Assembly: GCF_033807575.1 (NCBI RefSeq)
Contig: NC_084705.1
Location: forward strand, 785,838 to 849,837
Reading direction: 5' to 3'
From: Cydia pomonella
Lineage: Eukaryota; Arthropoda; Insecta; Lepidoptera; Tortricidae
DNA length: 64,000 nucleotides
In this document: in pieces, positions 1-11,690 of the stretch
How the letters are laid out: the number at the start of each line of letters is the position of its first letter
Position numbering within the stretch: the first letter of the stretch is position 1
Notes under the pieces: model-generated
Told to the model about the DNA's origin: nothing
Databases searched by the model: none
The model's input: only the letters and a program-made list of their open reading frames with translations
Made by a program: the position numbers and the translations under genes

Positions 1-299
1 TTATCTCTTAACACAAGTCAATGAGAATTGAACCGTATCGCAAAACATGTAAGTTCAAAGTTGAATGCACTATTAAAGTTAGATGATTCAAAATGTTCAA
101 AAGTGCTTTTCTTATATGATCTTAAAGTCCATGGCAAAGTGAATCGTATTGCAAAAGACTTCAGTTTAAAGTTGAATAACTTTTTAATGTGAAGAATTTG
201 AAAAGTGCGTTACATGTTCGGCCTTGTCATAGCCTTGGACTAGGTATTGCGAATTTGTGAAATAGATGAGAGGTTAATGATGTGACAAATGTATAGGAA

Positions 300-664
300 A
301 GATCAAAATGACCCAGACCCGGTAAGTAGTAAGTACGTCCTTAAACTACGTCCAAAAGCGAGGTATGGGCACTGTGAATGTCATCTCGCTTTGTGTGGTA
401 GGGCACAGCACAGCTGATGTCATTCCAGATCTAGAGCAGAGCTCAACTGGGGAAGTACCTTACAGAAAACCGCAGCCAAATAACACTAGACCCTACTCAT
501 AGTGTTGCATTCCTGCCGATGAGTAAAGTTGCCAGAGATCAACGAGGGTGCGGAGTGTTAGGGTCGGCAACGCTCATGTAACTCTGGAGTTGCAGGCGAC
601 TGCTTCCCATCAGGCGGGTCGTATGCTTATTTGACACCGACTTAGTATTAAAAAAATATTTAAA
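300..664 (+). repeat. 3' end of a lepidopteran non-LTR retroelement
   Basis: This non-coding stretch matches what I know as a very common lepidopteran retroelement 3' region. The sequence runs through 'CATCAGGCGGGTCGTATGC' near 609 and stops in an A-rich tail (about 649-664). The same terminal 60 bp occurs in reverse orientation at 19163-19235 and 34847-34906, which supports a dispersed element with a fixed 3' end. No ORF remains. The exact clade cannot be assigned from this piece. Confidence 0.6.
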
Positions 665-806
665 TCTGGCCAGATAGTCAAGTTACAAAAATGTGGTAAA
701 TAAAAAAAATAGTAATAACGTTACTACGGAATGTTTACAAAAAAGTGTTGGTACTGTTAAACTAAATACACCAATCATCATCAAATAAAGGATTTAATAT
801 AATAAA

Positions 807-918
807 TAATAATTCAGCCTATATACGTCCCACTGCTGGGCACAGGCCTCCTCTCATGCGCGAGAGGGCTCGGGCTATAGTCCCCACGCTAGCCCAATGC
901 GGATTGGGGACTAAAGGA
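807..918. repeat. Short dispersed repeat flanked by direct repeats
   Basis: This roughly 110-bp insert carries 'CCCACTGCTGGGCACAGGCC' (829-848), a phrase I recognise from many lepidopteran genomes. It is bracketed by direct repeats of about 23 bp (784-806 and 919-941, reading AAATAAAGGATTTAATA then T or C), which look like a long target-site duplication as left by LINE-driven retroposition. There is no coding content. Confidence 0.55.
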
Positions 919-1349
919 AATAAAGGATTTAATACAATAAAAACAGACATAACTTGGGAACCTTCACCACGGCCTAGGGAATGCAAACCGGTTTTAACCG
1001 AAACCGAAAAAACCGGTTAAAACCGGTTTTTTGACGGAAACCCAAAACCGGGTTTTTAGAATGTGAAAAAACCGGTTTCGGTTTTATTCAGTTTTTTTTT
1101 TATTTAACTAAGTTGCATGTTTTATTCATTATAAGGGTTTAAATCGGTCCTGAACCGGTTAAATCGACATCAAATCAAATAATGTGGTGTTGTGTTAGTT
1201 TGATCAACAAACCAAAAAAATAATTTTATATAATTGGTTTGTTCCTATTCCTAGTTACAAATAACATTAAGTCATTTGACAATTCCCATACAATACAATA
1301 AAATAGTCAGATATTCTGTCTTTAATTTCGTGATAAAATCGTGTATATA

Positions 1350-2634
1350 CGAGGGCTGCTATTTATATATCCGGAAACCGGGATTACAATCTTCTTAAAT
1401 AGTATATTTGACCTCCATGGTAAAATTTGAACTTGTTTAAGTACTGGCCGGTATATTTTTTCTTTCTTATTAACGCTAGTGTTTTGTTTTTGACGGGTTT
1501 TAAATGTCATCTCGCTGCAAGAATGGAACTCACTCGTGAAAATATTCGTGCTATGATTTATTATGATTTTCGGCGTGGTTTAACGCAACAACAGTGCATA
1601 GATCAACTAACTTCAACTTTTGGTGATGAAGCTCCATCTAAAACAACTGTGTATCACTGGTTTAGTGAGTTCAATCGTGGACGTAGTATGCTTACGGATG
1701 AAGTTAAGGCAGGTCGCCCGAAATCGGTCGTTGTACCACAAAATATTGAGGCTGTGCGAAAACTTATAATGGACGACCGACATGTTACGTACCGCGAGAT
1801 AGAGTCGACTCTGGGTATTTCTATGACTAGCATTAATAGCATATTACATGATCATTTAGCTGTAAAAAAAATTTGTTCGCGTTGGATACCGCACAAATTA
1901 ACTAAGGAGCAAAAAGATGCTCGCGTTGAATGGTGCAATAAAATGTTAAAAAAATATAACCGTGGTGACTCAAAGGCCGTTTATAACATCTATACAGGTG
2001 ACGAATCCTGGATCTGCATGCGATCCCGAAACGAAGCAACAATCAACGGTATGGGTGTTTCAAAATGAGCCGAACCCTACGAAAGTTACTCGTGCAAAAA
2101 GTACGTTGAAACAAATGGTGGCCTGCTTCTTCGGTATTAATGGCCATGTAGCTACAGTGCCACTAGAAAACCGTAAAACGGTTAATTCAGATTGGTACAC
2201 GACCATTTGCTTACCGGAAGTATTTGAACAAATTCGTAAAACTAACCAGCGACGAAGAATCATTCTTCATCATGACAATGCCAGCTGTCATACGTCACGC
2301 GAAACAACTCTATTTTTGGAAGGTCAAAATGTGGAATGAACGGGTCATCCGCCGTACAGCCCTGACTTAGCACCCAATGATTTTTATTTATTTCCCAATA
2401 TAAAAAATAAATTACGCGGTCAACGATTTTCGACCGCTGAAGATGCTGTCGACGCATTCAAACAACACGTTATGAAGGTACCTCAGGCGGAGTGGTAGAA
2501 GTGCTTCAAAAATTGGTTCACACGAATGCAAAAGTGCATAGATCATCAAGGGGAATACTTTGAAAAACAATAAAACCATTTTCAGCCGTGTACGTTTGTT
2601 TTTTTGTTTCCGGATATATAAGTAGCAACCCTCG
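1350..2634 (+). mobile_element. mariner transposon (Tc1/mariner superfamily), full length but dead
   Basis: The element is 1,285 bp, the usual mariner size. Its inverted repeats are at 1350-1374 (CGAGGGCTGCTATTTATATA..) and 2610-2634, matching at 23 of 25 positions, with a TA dinucleotide on each side (1348-1349 and 2635-2636) as the target duplication. It lies inside the hAT-like element at 975-2811, so it inserted later. The single ORF is broken (see 1523-2573). Confidence 0.93.
1523..2573 (+). pseudogene. mariner transposase, inactivated
   Basis: A mariner transposase cuts and pastes the element at TA sites using a DD34D catalytic triad. The start chosen is the ATG at 1523 (MELTRENIRAMIYYDF), the typical N-terminus; an upstream ATG at 1427 lies in the 5' UTR. 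An N-terminal paired helix-turn-helix region (about residues 1-110) is followed by the first catalytic Asp in TGDESWI. Near position 2010 the reading frame shifts by one, and the protein continues in the next frame (DPETKQQSTVWVFQ). The second Asp is in HHDNAS and the third in SPDLAPND, with 34 residues between. In-frame stops lie at 2337-2339 (before TGHPPYS) and 2496-2498 (near the C-terminus). The natural stop is 2571-2573, giving about 350 codons as in intact relatives. With a frameshift and two stops it cannot make an active enzyme. Confidence 0.93.
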
Positions 2635-2819
2635 TACTATACTAGCATTCGTTTTTACACGTGAATCAATATTTTCTTTATTCCATGACGATGAATTTAA
2701 GAATTGTTGATTCTAAAAACCGAAACCGGTTTTAACCGGTTTCGGTTTTTTTTTGTGGTAAAACCGAAGAAAAAACCGGTTATGAAAAACCTCCGGTTTT
2801 TGCATTCCCTACCACGGCC

Positions 2820-3540
2820 GCCATTGCCCCGACGCTCATCTGTCAGTCCTTGCCGACTTATAGTGATGTGACCATACCGATTGTAGGCTGCATTTAAGAA
2901 AGCCTCATCATCGCTTATCAGCACGTAAAGAGCGAGGAACTTTTGAACGTGATTTCGGCTAAAGTTAATGAAGTTATTTTACTTTTTTATTACTATTAGG
3001 CAAACAATTTTGATTGAAACATGGCGCTAAATTGATCGTTAAAGCTTTCTTTATTATATCCCCAACTATTTCATTTATCTGTGAAATATTGTGAGACCAT
3101 ATATTTGTAGCGCAATGGCCGCTAGGTAAGTTCAGAATGAATATAGAAAGTGATCGATAGACCGTCTGTTCATCATCATCAAAATTGAATCAGCAGTACT
3201 GATATATGATACTGATATACTGATATATGGTAAGACATCAAATTTGTATCAAGCCTTGGGGGCCTATTTTAATCGTTGGAATAGCAGGTCATGAAATGTT
3301 TGTCATAAGTTAACTTTAAAGAATAATTAAATGTAATCCCATCAGAAACAATTTTCATGTAAAATTTTGCCAAGACGAAACCATAAGGCTCACACTGTCA
3401 AAAACTTATCAGATCTTTTATAGACCCAAACTTCTAACTCTACAAGCCCTAACTTCACAAACTCTACACCTTAGTCAATATTATAGCCCCAAGCAAACCC
3501 GTTTTCAAACGACTACTTCGCAAGCATCTTCTGTCAGAAG
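2820..3540. other. No recognisable feature
   Basis: This AT-rich DNA between the hAT-like element and the next LINE tail has short ORFs only, with no recognisable motif. A short stretch near 3195-3235 repeats GATATA-type words. Confidence 0.5.
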
Positions 3541-3830
3541 AACTTAAATAAGGTTCACCATCATGTATATGTACATAATGATATGTATTAGTCTATCTTT
3601 TATACATTATATAAGTAGTAGTATTTAACTATTTATATATTTTTAATACTATTTGACTTCACGTTTATTTTTTTTCCTTATTGTTTGTTATTATTGTTTC
3701 CTGCACCAACATACACAAATGTCTCTATTGACACAATGGTTGACTGGTAGGGAATACCTTTTGGCATTAAGTTCGCCATTTGTACATTTTTCTTTATGTG
3801 TGCAATAAAGTTTAAATAAATAAATAATAT
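3541..3830 (+). repeat. 3' UTR and tail of an RTE-like LINE
   Basis: This non-coding 3' region includes 'TTTTGGCATTAAGTTCGCC' (about 3759-3777), a polyadenylation-like AATAAA (3806-3811) and an (AAAT)n tail ending near 3830. This arrangement is one I know from lepidopteran RTE-type retrotransposons. The coding part is absent (5' truncated). Confidence 0.6.
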
Positions 3831-3872
3831 TAGTGTCTTGGCCGTTTCGTCACTACAAGAACTATTGTATAA

Positions 3873-4067
3873 CAGTACCCCTAGTGTAAATAAATTCGAT
3901 TTCCAAACGTGACGTACGCGTTTGCGTTTAGTCTCATTTTGTATTGGATTTCGAAAGAGCGCGCCAAGCGGGACGTTTTGGAAACTCAAAATCCTATACA
4001 AAATGAGACTTAACGCAAACGCGTTCGTCACGTTATGATGTCGATCAAAGTTACACTAGGGGTACTG
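3873..4067. mobile_element. 195-bp palindromic MITE, copy 1
   Basis: The termini CAGTACCCCTAGTGTAA (3873-3889) and TTACACTAGGGGTACTG (4051-4067) are perfect inverted repeats, and inner arms with GTGACGTACGCGTTTGCGTT and its complement extend the hairpin. It is nearly identical to the copy at 28218-28412 and related to 8568-8762. A 117-codon reverse ORF across it recurs in the other copy only because the DNA is repeated. The target duplication is not clear. Confidence 0.8.
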
Positions 4068-5462
4068 AAAAGTAATGAACGGTGAATACAATTTTCACGT
4101 CACGCCCACGTGATGATAGCGAAACGGTCAAGCCACATATTTCGATTAACATGTAGGTAGAGTTTGTGAAGTTGGGGGATAAATAAATACTTATCATTAA
4201 GTAGACTTTTTAAGAATGTGATAAGGCCTTCCGACTCAAACATTCTGGCGTAACCACGGCACCTGAAGAGGGGGCGTAAAGGCAAGAATTTAGAACGAAA
4301 CAAAAGATAAGACGCACCACGCTATACTTGTGACGAAATATATTACTGACGCAAATTTATATCTTTTTCCAAAAAATAATGTCACTAGTTATTTCATACA
4401 AAACATTTTTAGGCCCCTCTTAACAGAGTGCACGATGGTGCTATAATGGTATGATGTTCGGTTGCGACATCCTCAAGGGTACGCTTGCGCGCCGTTTATG
4501 GCATGGTTGCACCCAATACTATTAAATTATTATAATGAGAGTCCACAACATGCTTTATAATATAACTATCTTAGAAATTATATTACTTATGCGTTTTTTA
4601 CGTTATACTTACTTATAAATATGATATCCATACAGTCTCAACTTTTCAATCTAATTTTCACTCCCTTTACAGTATAATTTCAACGAATCCTTTCTTAGTG
4701 GAGCTCTATAACATTTGAAACAGATTCGCTATATGTTCTTAAAGTTTAAATTGTGATTATATATTTATAATATAATCAGAAATACGAAGTTAAAGTTTGC
4801 CGAGCTGGCTCTTAAGAGGCCTTCACAATTCGACCCAATTAACCCTGTAGATATAATTCTGGCATGAATACAATTCTTATATCGGAAATGTGACTTTCAA
4901 CAGCGCAGCACTCTCAATATATATATGGACATTTAATAATAATGCTATGAATGATGTCCTGAAGTCCGATTCACTAGCATCAGCCGTAAATTATAATAAA
5001 TCGTAACTCATATAAATTCAGTCAGAGATATTACAGCCTATTGGAAACAAGATTAAGGTTCATTTTAGAGTGAATAAGAGGATATGATAAGTACGAGCTC
5101 CTTATACTGCTATCGTTTGGAATGGAAATTCGTAGTTAGGTTAAGATCGGTGTGTTAAAGGAGAATTTATGGTCAAATGCGATCAAGCTTCATGACATGA
5201 CAAGGTTGTATTACAACATTACAATCGAATGTTAGTCACGGAGTATGCTCACGATGTTACAGAGGGAGTCAGTGATAATTAGTTTGATTTAATCGAGAGC
5301 AGATAATGTGTGTTTCACGTTTTTAATACATGAAACATACTCGTACAAATTGTTGTTAGAACTATGTTTATCTCGAAATAGTCGGAATATTGTCAGTAAT
5401 TTTATTTCAACATCTCGGGACTTTATAGTGTTCAGTTGCCTACATTTGATATTATAAATAAA
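4068..5462. other. No recognisable feature
   Basis: AT-rich DNA with short, low-complexity ORFs. No gene, tRNA or terminal-repeat structure was recognised. Confidence 0.5.
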
Positions 5463-5729
5463 ATAAATTAATAAATATTGTAGGACATTATTAAACAAAT
5501 TGACTAAGTCCCACAGTAAGCTCAATAAGGCTTGTGTTGAGGGTACTTAGACAACGATATATAATAATATATATATATATTTTAAAAACCTAAAATACAT
5601 AGAAAACACCCATGACTCAGGAACAAATATCCATGCTCATCACACGAATAAATGCCCTTACCAGGAGTTGAACCCGGGACCATCGGCTTCGTAGGCGGGG
5701 TCACTACCCACTAGGCCAGATCGGTCGTC
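5463..5729 (-). mobile_element. tRNA-derived SINE, family A, copy 1
   Basis: Read on the minus strand, it begins with a Pol III promoter-like head: an A box in TGGCCTAGTGGGTAGTGACC and a B box in GGTTCAACTCC. The body has the phrases CATGGGTGTTTT and CACAAGCCTTATTGAGC, and the AT-rich 3' end is (ATTT)n-like. The same family recurs at 23361-23636 (+), 35045-35232 (-) and 19031-19125 (-). Confidence 0.75.
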
Positions 5730-6268
5730 GAATTTAATTTAATTTTATATCTTTAAGTAATTAAAAGCTGAACAGAAGGAAAAGTCTAAAACAAGAAATC
5801 TATTTTAAATCATGTTGACAAAAATATATCAAAATATTTATTAGAGTGATTTTAACATCACAACTCTTAAACATTTAATTATTATGAATTAAATTGAGAT
5901 TTCATTGTGGACCAAACTATTCACATTTCTAATATTTTAGGTACGAAAAACTGCACTCGTTGTCTTAAACAAAAACATGATATGGTAGTCATAAACACCC
6001 ACGCTCTTCGGGACTAAATGCCATAAATAAATTGTAAGTTACTTTATACATACCTATGTAGTCGTTGAACTGTTATTACTATGTGGTATAGATCCGGCAC
6101 AGAGAATTAGTATTTTGCGCCATGAGCTGTTGTCGGCCAACAACAAATTGTAGAAGCGGAGAGTGAATTTTACGGCGCTTACAACATTTTGGTCACGTGG
6201 TAAAGGTTACGATGGCGGCAATTTCATTGTTTGCTAACGCTTCTCTATCATAATAACTTAATTAACTC
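5730..6268. other. No recognisable feature
   Basis: AT-rich DNA, no supported gene or repeat. Confidence 0.45.
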
Positions 6269-6282
6269 AATGTACCTACGTA

Positions 6283-6594
6283 AAAAAAAGCGCTGGTGGC
6301 CTAGCGGTAAGAGCGTGCGACTTGCAATCCGGAGGTCGCGGGTTCAAACCCCGGCTCGCACCAATGAGTTTTTCGGAACATTTGATATTTACCAGTCGCT
6401 TTTCGGTGAAGGAAAACATCGTGAGGAAACCGGACTAATCCTAACAAGGCCTAGTTTACCCTCTGGGTTGGAAGGTCAGATGGCAGTCGCTTTCGTAAAA
6501 ATTAGTGCCTACGCCAAATCTTGGGATTAGTTGTCAAGCGGACCCCAGGCTCCCATGAGCCGTGGCAAAATACCGGGACAACGCGAGGAAGAAG
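6283..6594 (+). mobile_element. tRNA-derived SINE, family B, full length with 14-bp TSD
   Basis: The tRNA-like head (6290-6362) has an A box in TGGCCTAGCGGTAAGAGCG, a B box in GGTTCAAACCCC and ends in GCACCA. Its 7-nt anticodon-loop equivalent reads CTTGCAA, but the stem around it is degraded, so this is a SINE head, not a working tRNA. The tail ends in GAGGAAGAAG. Perfect 14-bp direct repeats AATGTACCTACGTA flank it (6269-6282 and 6595-6608). Minus-strand copies are at 14388-14666 (head lost) and 37374-37699 (complete). Confidence 0.88.
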
Positions 6595-6608
6595 AATGTA
6601 CCTACGTA

Positions 6609-7084
6609 GAAGAGAATAACGCATAATCAAAGGAGATGTGAATCGCTTTCGAATGGGAACCGCCGGACCAAGGCCGTTGGCTCCGTACATCCTCGACATC
6701 ATCTTCCTTATCCCTCCGGTCCCAACGGTCCGTTGAAGCCTCGAAAGCTGAACTGACGTGAGGCTAAAACTGTTGCCGAGAGTAAGAAGGCGTGGTGCGA
6801 CCTCTATCGTGATTTAAGTTAACACACTAACAACGATAACTTTATACTTACGTGAATAAGTCTCGTTTGGTTATGGCGTGCGTGCAAGTAGTCAATAAGA
6901 ATGCAATTTGTAAAGCTGCTCATTGCGCTCACGCTATCTCGGTTATGGCATTCATTAAATGTGACATTTGAACTTTTAACTACCGCCAGTAGCTCGATGA
7001 TGCGAAAAATAAATCAGATCTGTAAGTTGATTTATTGTTGACAGTATTTATATTGGGATCTTTATAGTATAATGTACTTATGCA
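6609..7084. other. Mostly unrecognised DNA
   Basis: A moderately GC-rich part (6640-6800) precedes AT-rich DNA. There is no ORF with recognisable motifs. Confidence 0.4.
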
Positions 7085-7285
7085 TTATGAAAACCGGGTC
7101 TACGGAAAATGTATTTTGTTACCTTTATATCCGACGTTTCGACGCAGGTTTCACTGGTCGTGGTCGCGGATAACTGCAAAATGTCATAACAAAGATCTAC
7201 CCGACGAAAAGTCAATGAAGGAACAAATTAATTAAAATTCGCGACAGACCCGGCCCGGTTTTAAATATGTTTTAAAATGTGTTCA
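7085..7285. repeat. Lepidopteran dispersed repeat fragment
   Basis: It contains 'CGACGTTTCGACGCAGGTTT' (7132-7151) followed by CACTGGTCGTGGTCGCGGAT, phrases I recognise as highly repeated in moths and butterflies. There is no coding content, and the class of the parent element is uncertain. Confidence 0.45.
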
Positions 7286-8567
7286 AAACGCGAAATTGTT
7301 AAATGTTAGTTAAACTTATGGCTAATTTATCTACTTGGTTATTATTAACTGTTAGTTATGATCCATTCCTAATAGTTTTTCCGTCTACGAGAAAAATTGT
7401 AATGTTCCTCCGTAGCGTCAAAATTACTAAGCCAGTTTTCTGAGTCAATCGATTCGTTTATATGACGCAGGTGACCATAGACGTTGAAAGAGAAGCCGAA
7501 TTTAAAAGAGTGTTTTTTTACGATAGTTTATGAAATATTTGAACAAACGACGTTTAAACGTAAAGGGAGCATGAAAATCTACTTTACCCATATCACATCG
7601 TTGGGCTATGTAAAACGTAACTATTATTCTGATATTAAAAATGATATAAAATACCTACTACAGTAGGTATTATAATTGAAGGGTGTTCTAGAATATCCGT
7701 TATGTTCTTAGTACGACGATAATGCGGTTTTAAAACAGTTACTTAAATTTATGGTGATATGGATGTATAATGTACGTATCATACGAAAAGGTGTATATTA
7801 TTTTTTACGCCTTATCAGAACGTTTTAAGGTTGAAAATTGCGAACATATCTTTGATGTTCAACACTTTTTCCCCTCATTGGATCTTATCTCTTTGCAATA
7901 AGGTTTACAAAATGTTAGTTAAATGTGGACGGTGGTACAGTCGACGTCACAGACTTTTTTTAATTTTTTTCTAATCAAAGTATAAGTAAAAATATCGATA
8001 CAAACAAAAAGGAAATAATATAAAAATAAGAACTTAAAAACGAAATCTTAAAATGTAAGTGAAGTACCTAACTAAAACAAAAAAAAAACCTCTCACAATC
8101 CCCTGTTCCCGACATATTGCACCGCCAGGCTCACTCTCTGAGTAAAGAAGGAGTTCGAGAAATCTATTAGAAGTTCCGACACCTTTTATAATGGAAGGAA
8201 GGAAATAACGGGAGTACTCATAAGTTGCAAAAATGTAAAGATATTTATGACGCGACTGTACAGTGAAGGGTCACCGCAAAAATTATCCGAGTTAACCTTA
8301 ATATGGATCTAGTTTCTAGCGCATTTGCCACTCCGTTCCGCCATTATCTGACCGCAACAGCGGTGGAAGATGATTAACTAGAAGTAATAAACTTGTTAGA
8401 AAAAACAACTGGTAGGTACCGTAGGTATTCTAGGAAAAAACGTGATGCTTACGGTTGTTTCGTCCATGTTTTTTTTTATGTAAGAAATACCATGAGGAAA
8501 TAACATTTTTTCTGGGGTTTTCTCCAGGATAACGAATAACGGGCACGTAATAGTATATTATCTAGAT
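7286..8567. other. No recognisable feature
   Basis: AT-rich DNA with poly-A/T runs near 7955-8095 and 8469-8480. Short ORFs only. Confidence 0.45.
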
Positions 8568-8762
8568 CAGTACCCCTAGTGTAAATATTTACGACAGCGA
8601 AACGTGACGTACGCGTTTGCGTTAAGTGTCATTTTGTATGAGATTTTTGACTTTCCAAAACGTCCCGCTTGGCGCGCTGTTCAAAAACCCATACAAAATG
8701 AGACTTAACGCAAACGCATACGTCACGTTTCGAAATCGAATTTATTTACACTAGGGGTACTG
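8568..8762. mobile_element. 195-bp palindromic MITE, copy 2 (diverged)
   Basis: It has the same CAGTACCCCTAGTGTAAAT termini in inverted orientation (8568-8586 and 8744-8762) and the same inner GTGACGTACGCGTTTGCGTT arm as copies 1 and 3. The centre differs and forms a more regular hairpin (AAACGTCCCGCTTGGCGCGC). The flanks TATCTAGAT and TAATATCTAGG resemble each other and may be remnants of the target site. Confidence 0.75.
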
Positions 8763-8854
8763 TAATATCTAGGCAGAAATGTTTTTGCCTCGGCCGTTAA
8801 TTCCATGTGATCTGAGGTATTATTTACGAGGTGTATAAGTACTATTAGGACAAT

Positions 8855-8930
8855 TCGATCTGTCGGTGTCCAAAGTGACATTTATGGTTGAAGAAATGTC
8901 ACTTTTGACGCTGACAGATAAGTATCATTT
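8855..8930. mobile_element. Small palindromic element (GTGACATTT hairpin)
   Basis: AAAGTGACATTT and AAATGTCACTTT form the stem around a loop of about 10 nt (GGTTGAAG), with outer arms GATCTGTCGGTGTC and GACGCTGACAGAT. A related hairpin with AAACGTCACTTTTGACCCTG lies within 35791-35977, so this is a dispersed palindromic element. Confidence 0.55.
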
Positions 8931-9615
8931 CGGAAATCGATCGAAAAACTAAAACGACTTCCGGTTCGAGCGCCATATTGATAGTCACGCCTCGCGAATA
9001 ATTGCTTTGTTTTTTGCTCATTAATATTGTTTAAAGTGTAATATCGATAGCTTATTATACAGTAAATTAATGAGGTAGTGTGCAGTGAACGGAGAATTAA
9101 TCTTGAAACGCGTTTAACCACCATTTTGGAGTCAACGGCCGGTCGTCCACGTGCCGTAAAGTCCAGCTATCGCTTTACACGAGCTGATAAAATCACCGTA
9201 CACTGTCTTGTACTAAACGTACAATTTTAGTCGTATTTAAAGCTCCTAAGGCCTTGATAATGGATTAAAGAAGAAGAAGAAAAACTAAAACTCGAATTGG
9301 CTTGTATTTTTCTGTTCGAGGGAGCCGGAATTGCCGGAAAACAGTAACTTTGTTTAGCGCAGCGTGCCGAAAGTTGGCGCTTTCCGCACGGAGAACAGAA
9401 AAAGTGATTTTTTGTGCGGATTCGATGTTTCGCTTTTTTACAATTAGGTAGGTAGTTAATTATGTCTGACCTTTAGGACGTGGTAATGCGACTGTGTGGT
9501 TCCGAGCAAAGATTATAAATCTAGTTTTGATGTCCAATTTCCTGATATTAAGAAACTCTTGAGTCATTACTGAGATGTGTAAGCCACATTACATTACACA
9601 TGACACTAACATAGG
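8931..9615. other. No recognisable feature
   Basis: Mixed-composition DNA. The short GAAGAAGAAGAA run near 9269 is the only simple repeat. No supported gene. Confidence 0.4.
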
Positions 9616-9770
9616 TAGACTTCGACCAAGATAAGTCTGCAATGATTTTGATAGCACACGCAGTGCAAGTGTTATTTTAATCGTCAAATTTCTATAAAAT
9701 TATGACGTATAAATAACACTTGCACTGCTTGTGCTGTCAAAATCGTTGCAGACTTGTCTTGGTCTGACTC
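9616..9770. mobile_element. 155-bp palindromic MITE
   Basis: The left arm (GACCAAGATAAGTCTGC then AATGATTTTGATAGCACACG) and the right arm are reverse complements with few differences over about 65 bp. The element folds on itself around an AT-rich centre near 9690. A partial, diverged copy lies at 28725-28835. Confidence 0.7.
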
Positions 9771-11690
9771 TAAAACAAATATAATATTACAAGTTATAAC
9801 ACGTTCTTAAAGTAGGACAGACCCGATATGTTGAAAAAGGAGGCAAATAAAAAAATGCAAGCTACTACCCAGATTTTATTTACATACTGATGACAAAACG
9901 TTGCCCCAGCGCATGGCACACAAACACATACGCAATGTACGCGCGTAACGACCAGAATTCACACGTTCACTATGATGTGAGCTAGTATTTATAAATATTA
10001 ATTGAGGGGATTTAGCGACTTTAAATTTATCCTCAGTATAATTTTACTGATGCATAACAAACATACAGTGAAGCTTAAGATAGATGCTTCAGAAAAATGG
10101 ACTTATAAGTACTTACTTACTACATAATTATTTTGAATAGATAGTTAGATACCCAGAAAATTTTCTTTTCTAGAGAAGATTTAAGTTTTTCGCAACAACT
10201 TTCAAATACATTTCATTTTCACTCTTTTTAACACATTTCATGATTTAAATAGAGAAACAGTCTGTAGGTGATGTAGTCAATCTAATGCAATACCTATCCA
10301 CATTTTTTATTTGGTCCTTAATAAGGTAGGTATTTTTATTTAAAAATCCAATACTTACCGCATGAATTATGAAGAGATTGATAAAAAAATATTTTACTGC
10401 AAAATACTACTTTATTGGCTATTGTATAAAGGGGTTTAACGTGATTTCTTTTTTAAATTTAATTATAAAGAAATTACAAAGCAACGCCATATATGGGTTG
10501 CAGTAAAATAATGTTTAGTCATATTTGGCTTCATATGCATCGTCGTGAATATTGGTTATGAAATTAAATTTTGCGAAAGCCTGTAAAACAGTTACGTGTT
10601 TCGTTAAAACATAAGTATACGGAGCATTTCTCACATTTAGTGAAAGATCGGTATTTTCTACAATGCTTGCATAGCAGACGGATGTTCTTCGTTCAAATGG
10701 GAAAATGATCAACATTATCATAACGAACAGCATTTAGAGGTACATATTTTTATAGACCTATCGGATTATTATGTAACACGTTGATATTTGCATATGTATA
10801 GAGTGCCTTCCTAAAAATATACATATTTAAAATGTTCACTTCAAACCTAAGTAGCGGCTCACGATATACACCTATTCCAAAATAAATTTCCAAGTAAAAT
10901 GGCTGTGACATACGGACAGAAAGAAAGATAGACGGACGGATAGACAGACGAACATGACGAAACTATAAGGGTTCCGTTATTTCCATGTTGTCATCCGAAA
11001 AACAAAAAAAATAATACTCCATTGACCTCAACGTTCCCGCCAATTGAAGCAACAGTCAGTAAAATTCAATTTTACGACGATGTCGCCATCGTCAATTGCG
11101 GATGATCTATTAGTACGTGCTGTGTTTATTATGTACACTTGCATGCGAGTCGGTACTTACCAAACCATGGCCACAGAGAAAGGAGTAGGCTTGGAGTGCT
11201 CACTCCATACACAGATAAAAAGCCATTTATAATAAGTTTTAAGCGAACTTTAACTTCTACACTCAATATTTTATTGCAAATTCACATAGTAGTTGTACAG
11301 ATGGTAAACTTATAAGCTAGGTATTTGTGAACCCTGTTGGGCACTGCAATATTATTATTTACAATTCCAAGGAGAGGAGAATTTGTGATTAACTATCTTA
11401 TAAACAAATATACCTTCAAATAAAAATTAAATTTATAACTTTCTTAAACTTATTTATTGTAAGATTTAAGCGTAGTAGATATTTAGTTTTAAGTGAGCTT
11501 TAACGTTTATAAACTTATTAATATGTTTTACCATAACTCCCATTCCGCTAATTAACTATTATTATGTAAGGAACCTGATCTATGGCCTGAGCACTCAAAG
11601 CTTACGTATTTCTTTATGGCCATAGCCACACACCTGGGTTTAACTACAGTTTGAGAGCATTTTGATGTCATCGTACTTATGTATCTATAT
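9771..11690. other. AT-rich DNA with one short lepidopteran repeat
   Basis: No gene was recognised. At 10915-10978 there is a (GACGGACGGACAGACA)-like run followed by 'GACGAAACTATAAGGGTTCC'. This phrase recurs at 26440-26475 and I know it as widespread in Lepidoptera. Confidence 0.45.

Larger units (their letters stand above)
975..2811. mobile_element. hAT-like DNA element with 8-bp TSD, interrupted by a mariner
   Basis: The termini are inverted: TAGGGAATGC at 975-984 and GCATTCCCTA at 2802-2811. They are flanked on both sides by the same 8 bp, CCACGGCC (967-974 and 2812-2819). An 8-bp duplication is the signature of hAT superfamily insertion. Without the inserted mariner the element is about 550 bp. 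It contains many AACCGGTT-type palindromes (985-1090 and 2705-2800) and no transposase, so it is non-autonomous. Family membership is inferred from TSD length and terminal sequence only. Confidence 0.75.

Noticed and set aside
1654..1842. Reverse-strand ORF inside the mariner
   Set aside because: It is a shadow of the transposase reading frame.
3678..4031. A conserved 117-residue protein sharing over 50 residues with one at 28095-28376
   Set aside because: The shared part is exactly the MITE; both frames are chance openings across the repeated DNA.
6290..6362. A tRNA gene (GCACCA end, TGC in the anticodon-loop position)
   Set aside because: The anticodon stem is mismatched, the sequence continues into a repeated body, and perfect 14-bp target duplications enclose the whole. 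It is the head of a SINE.
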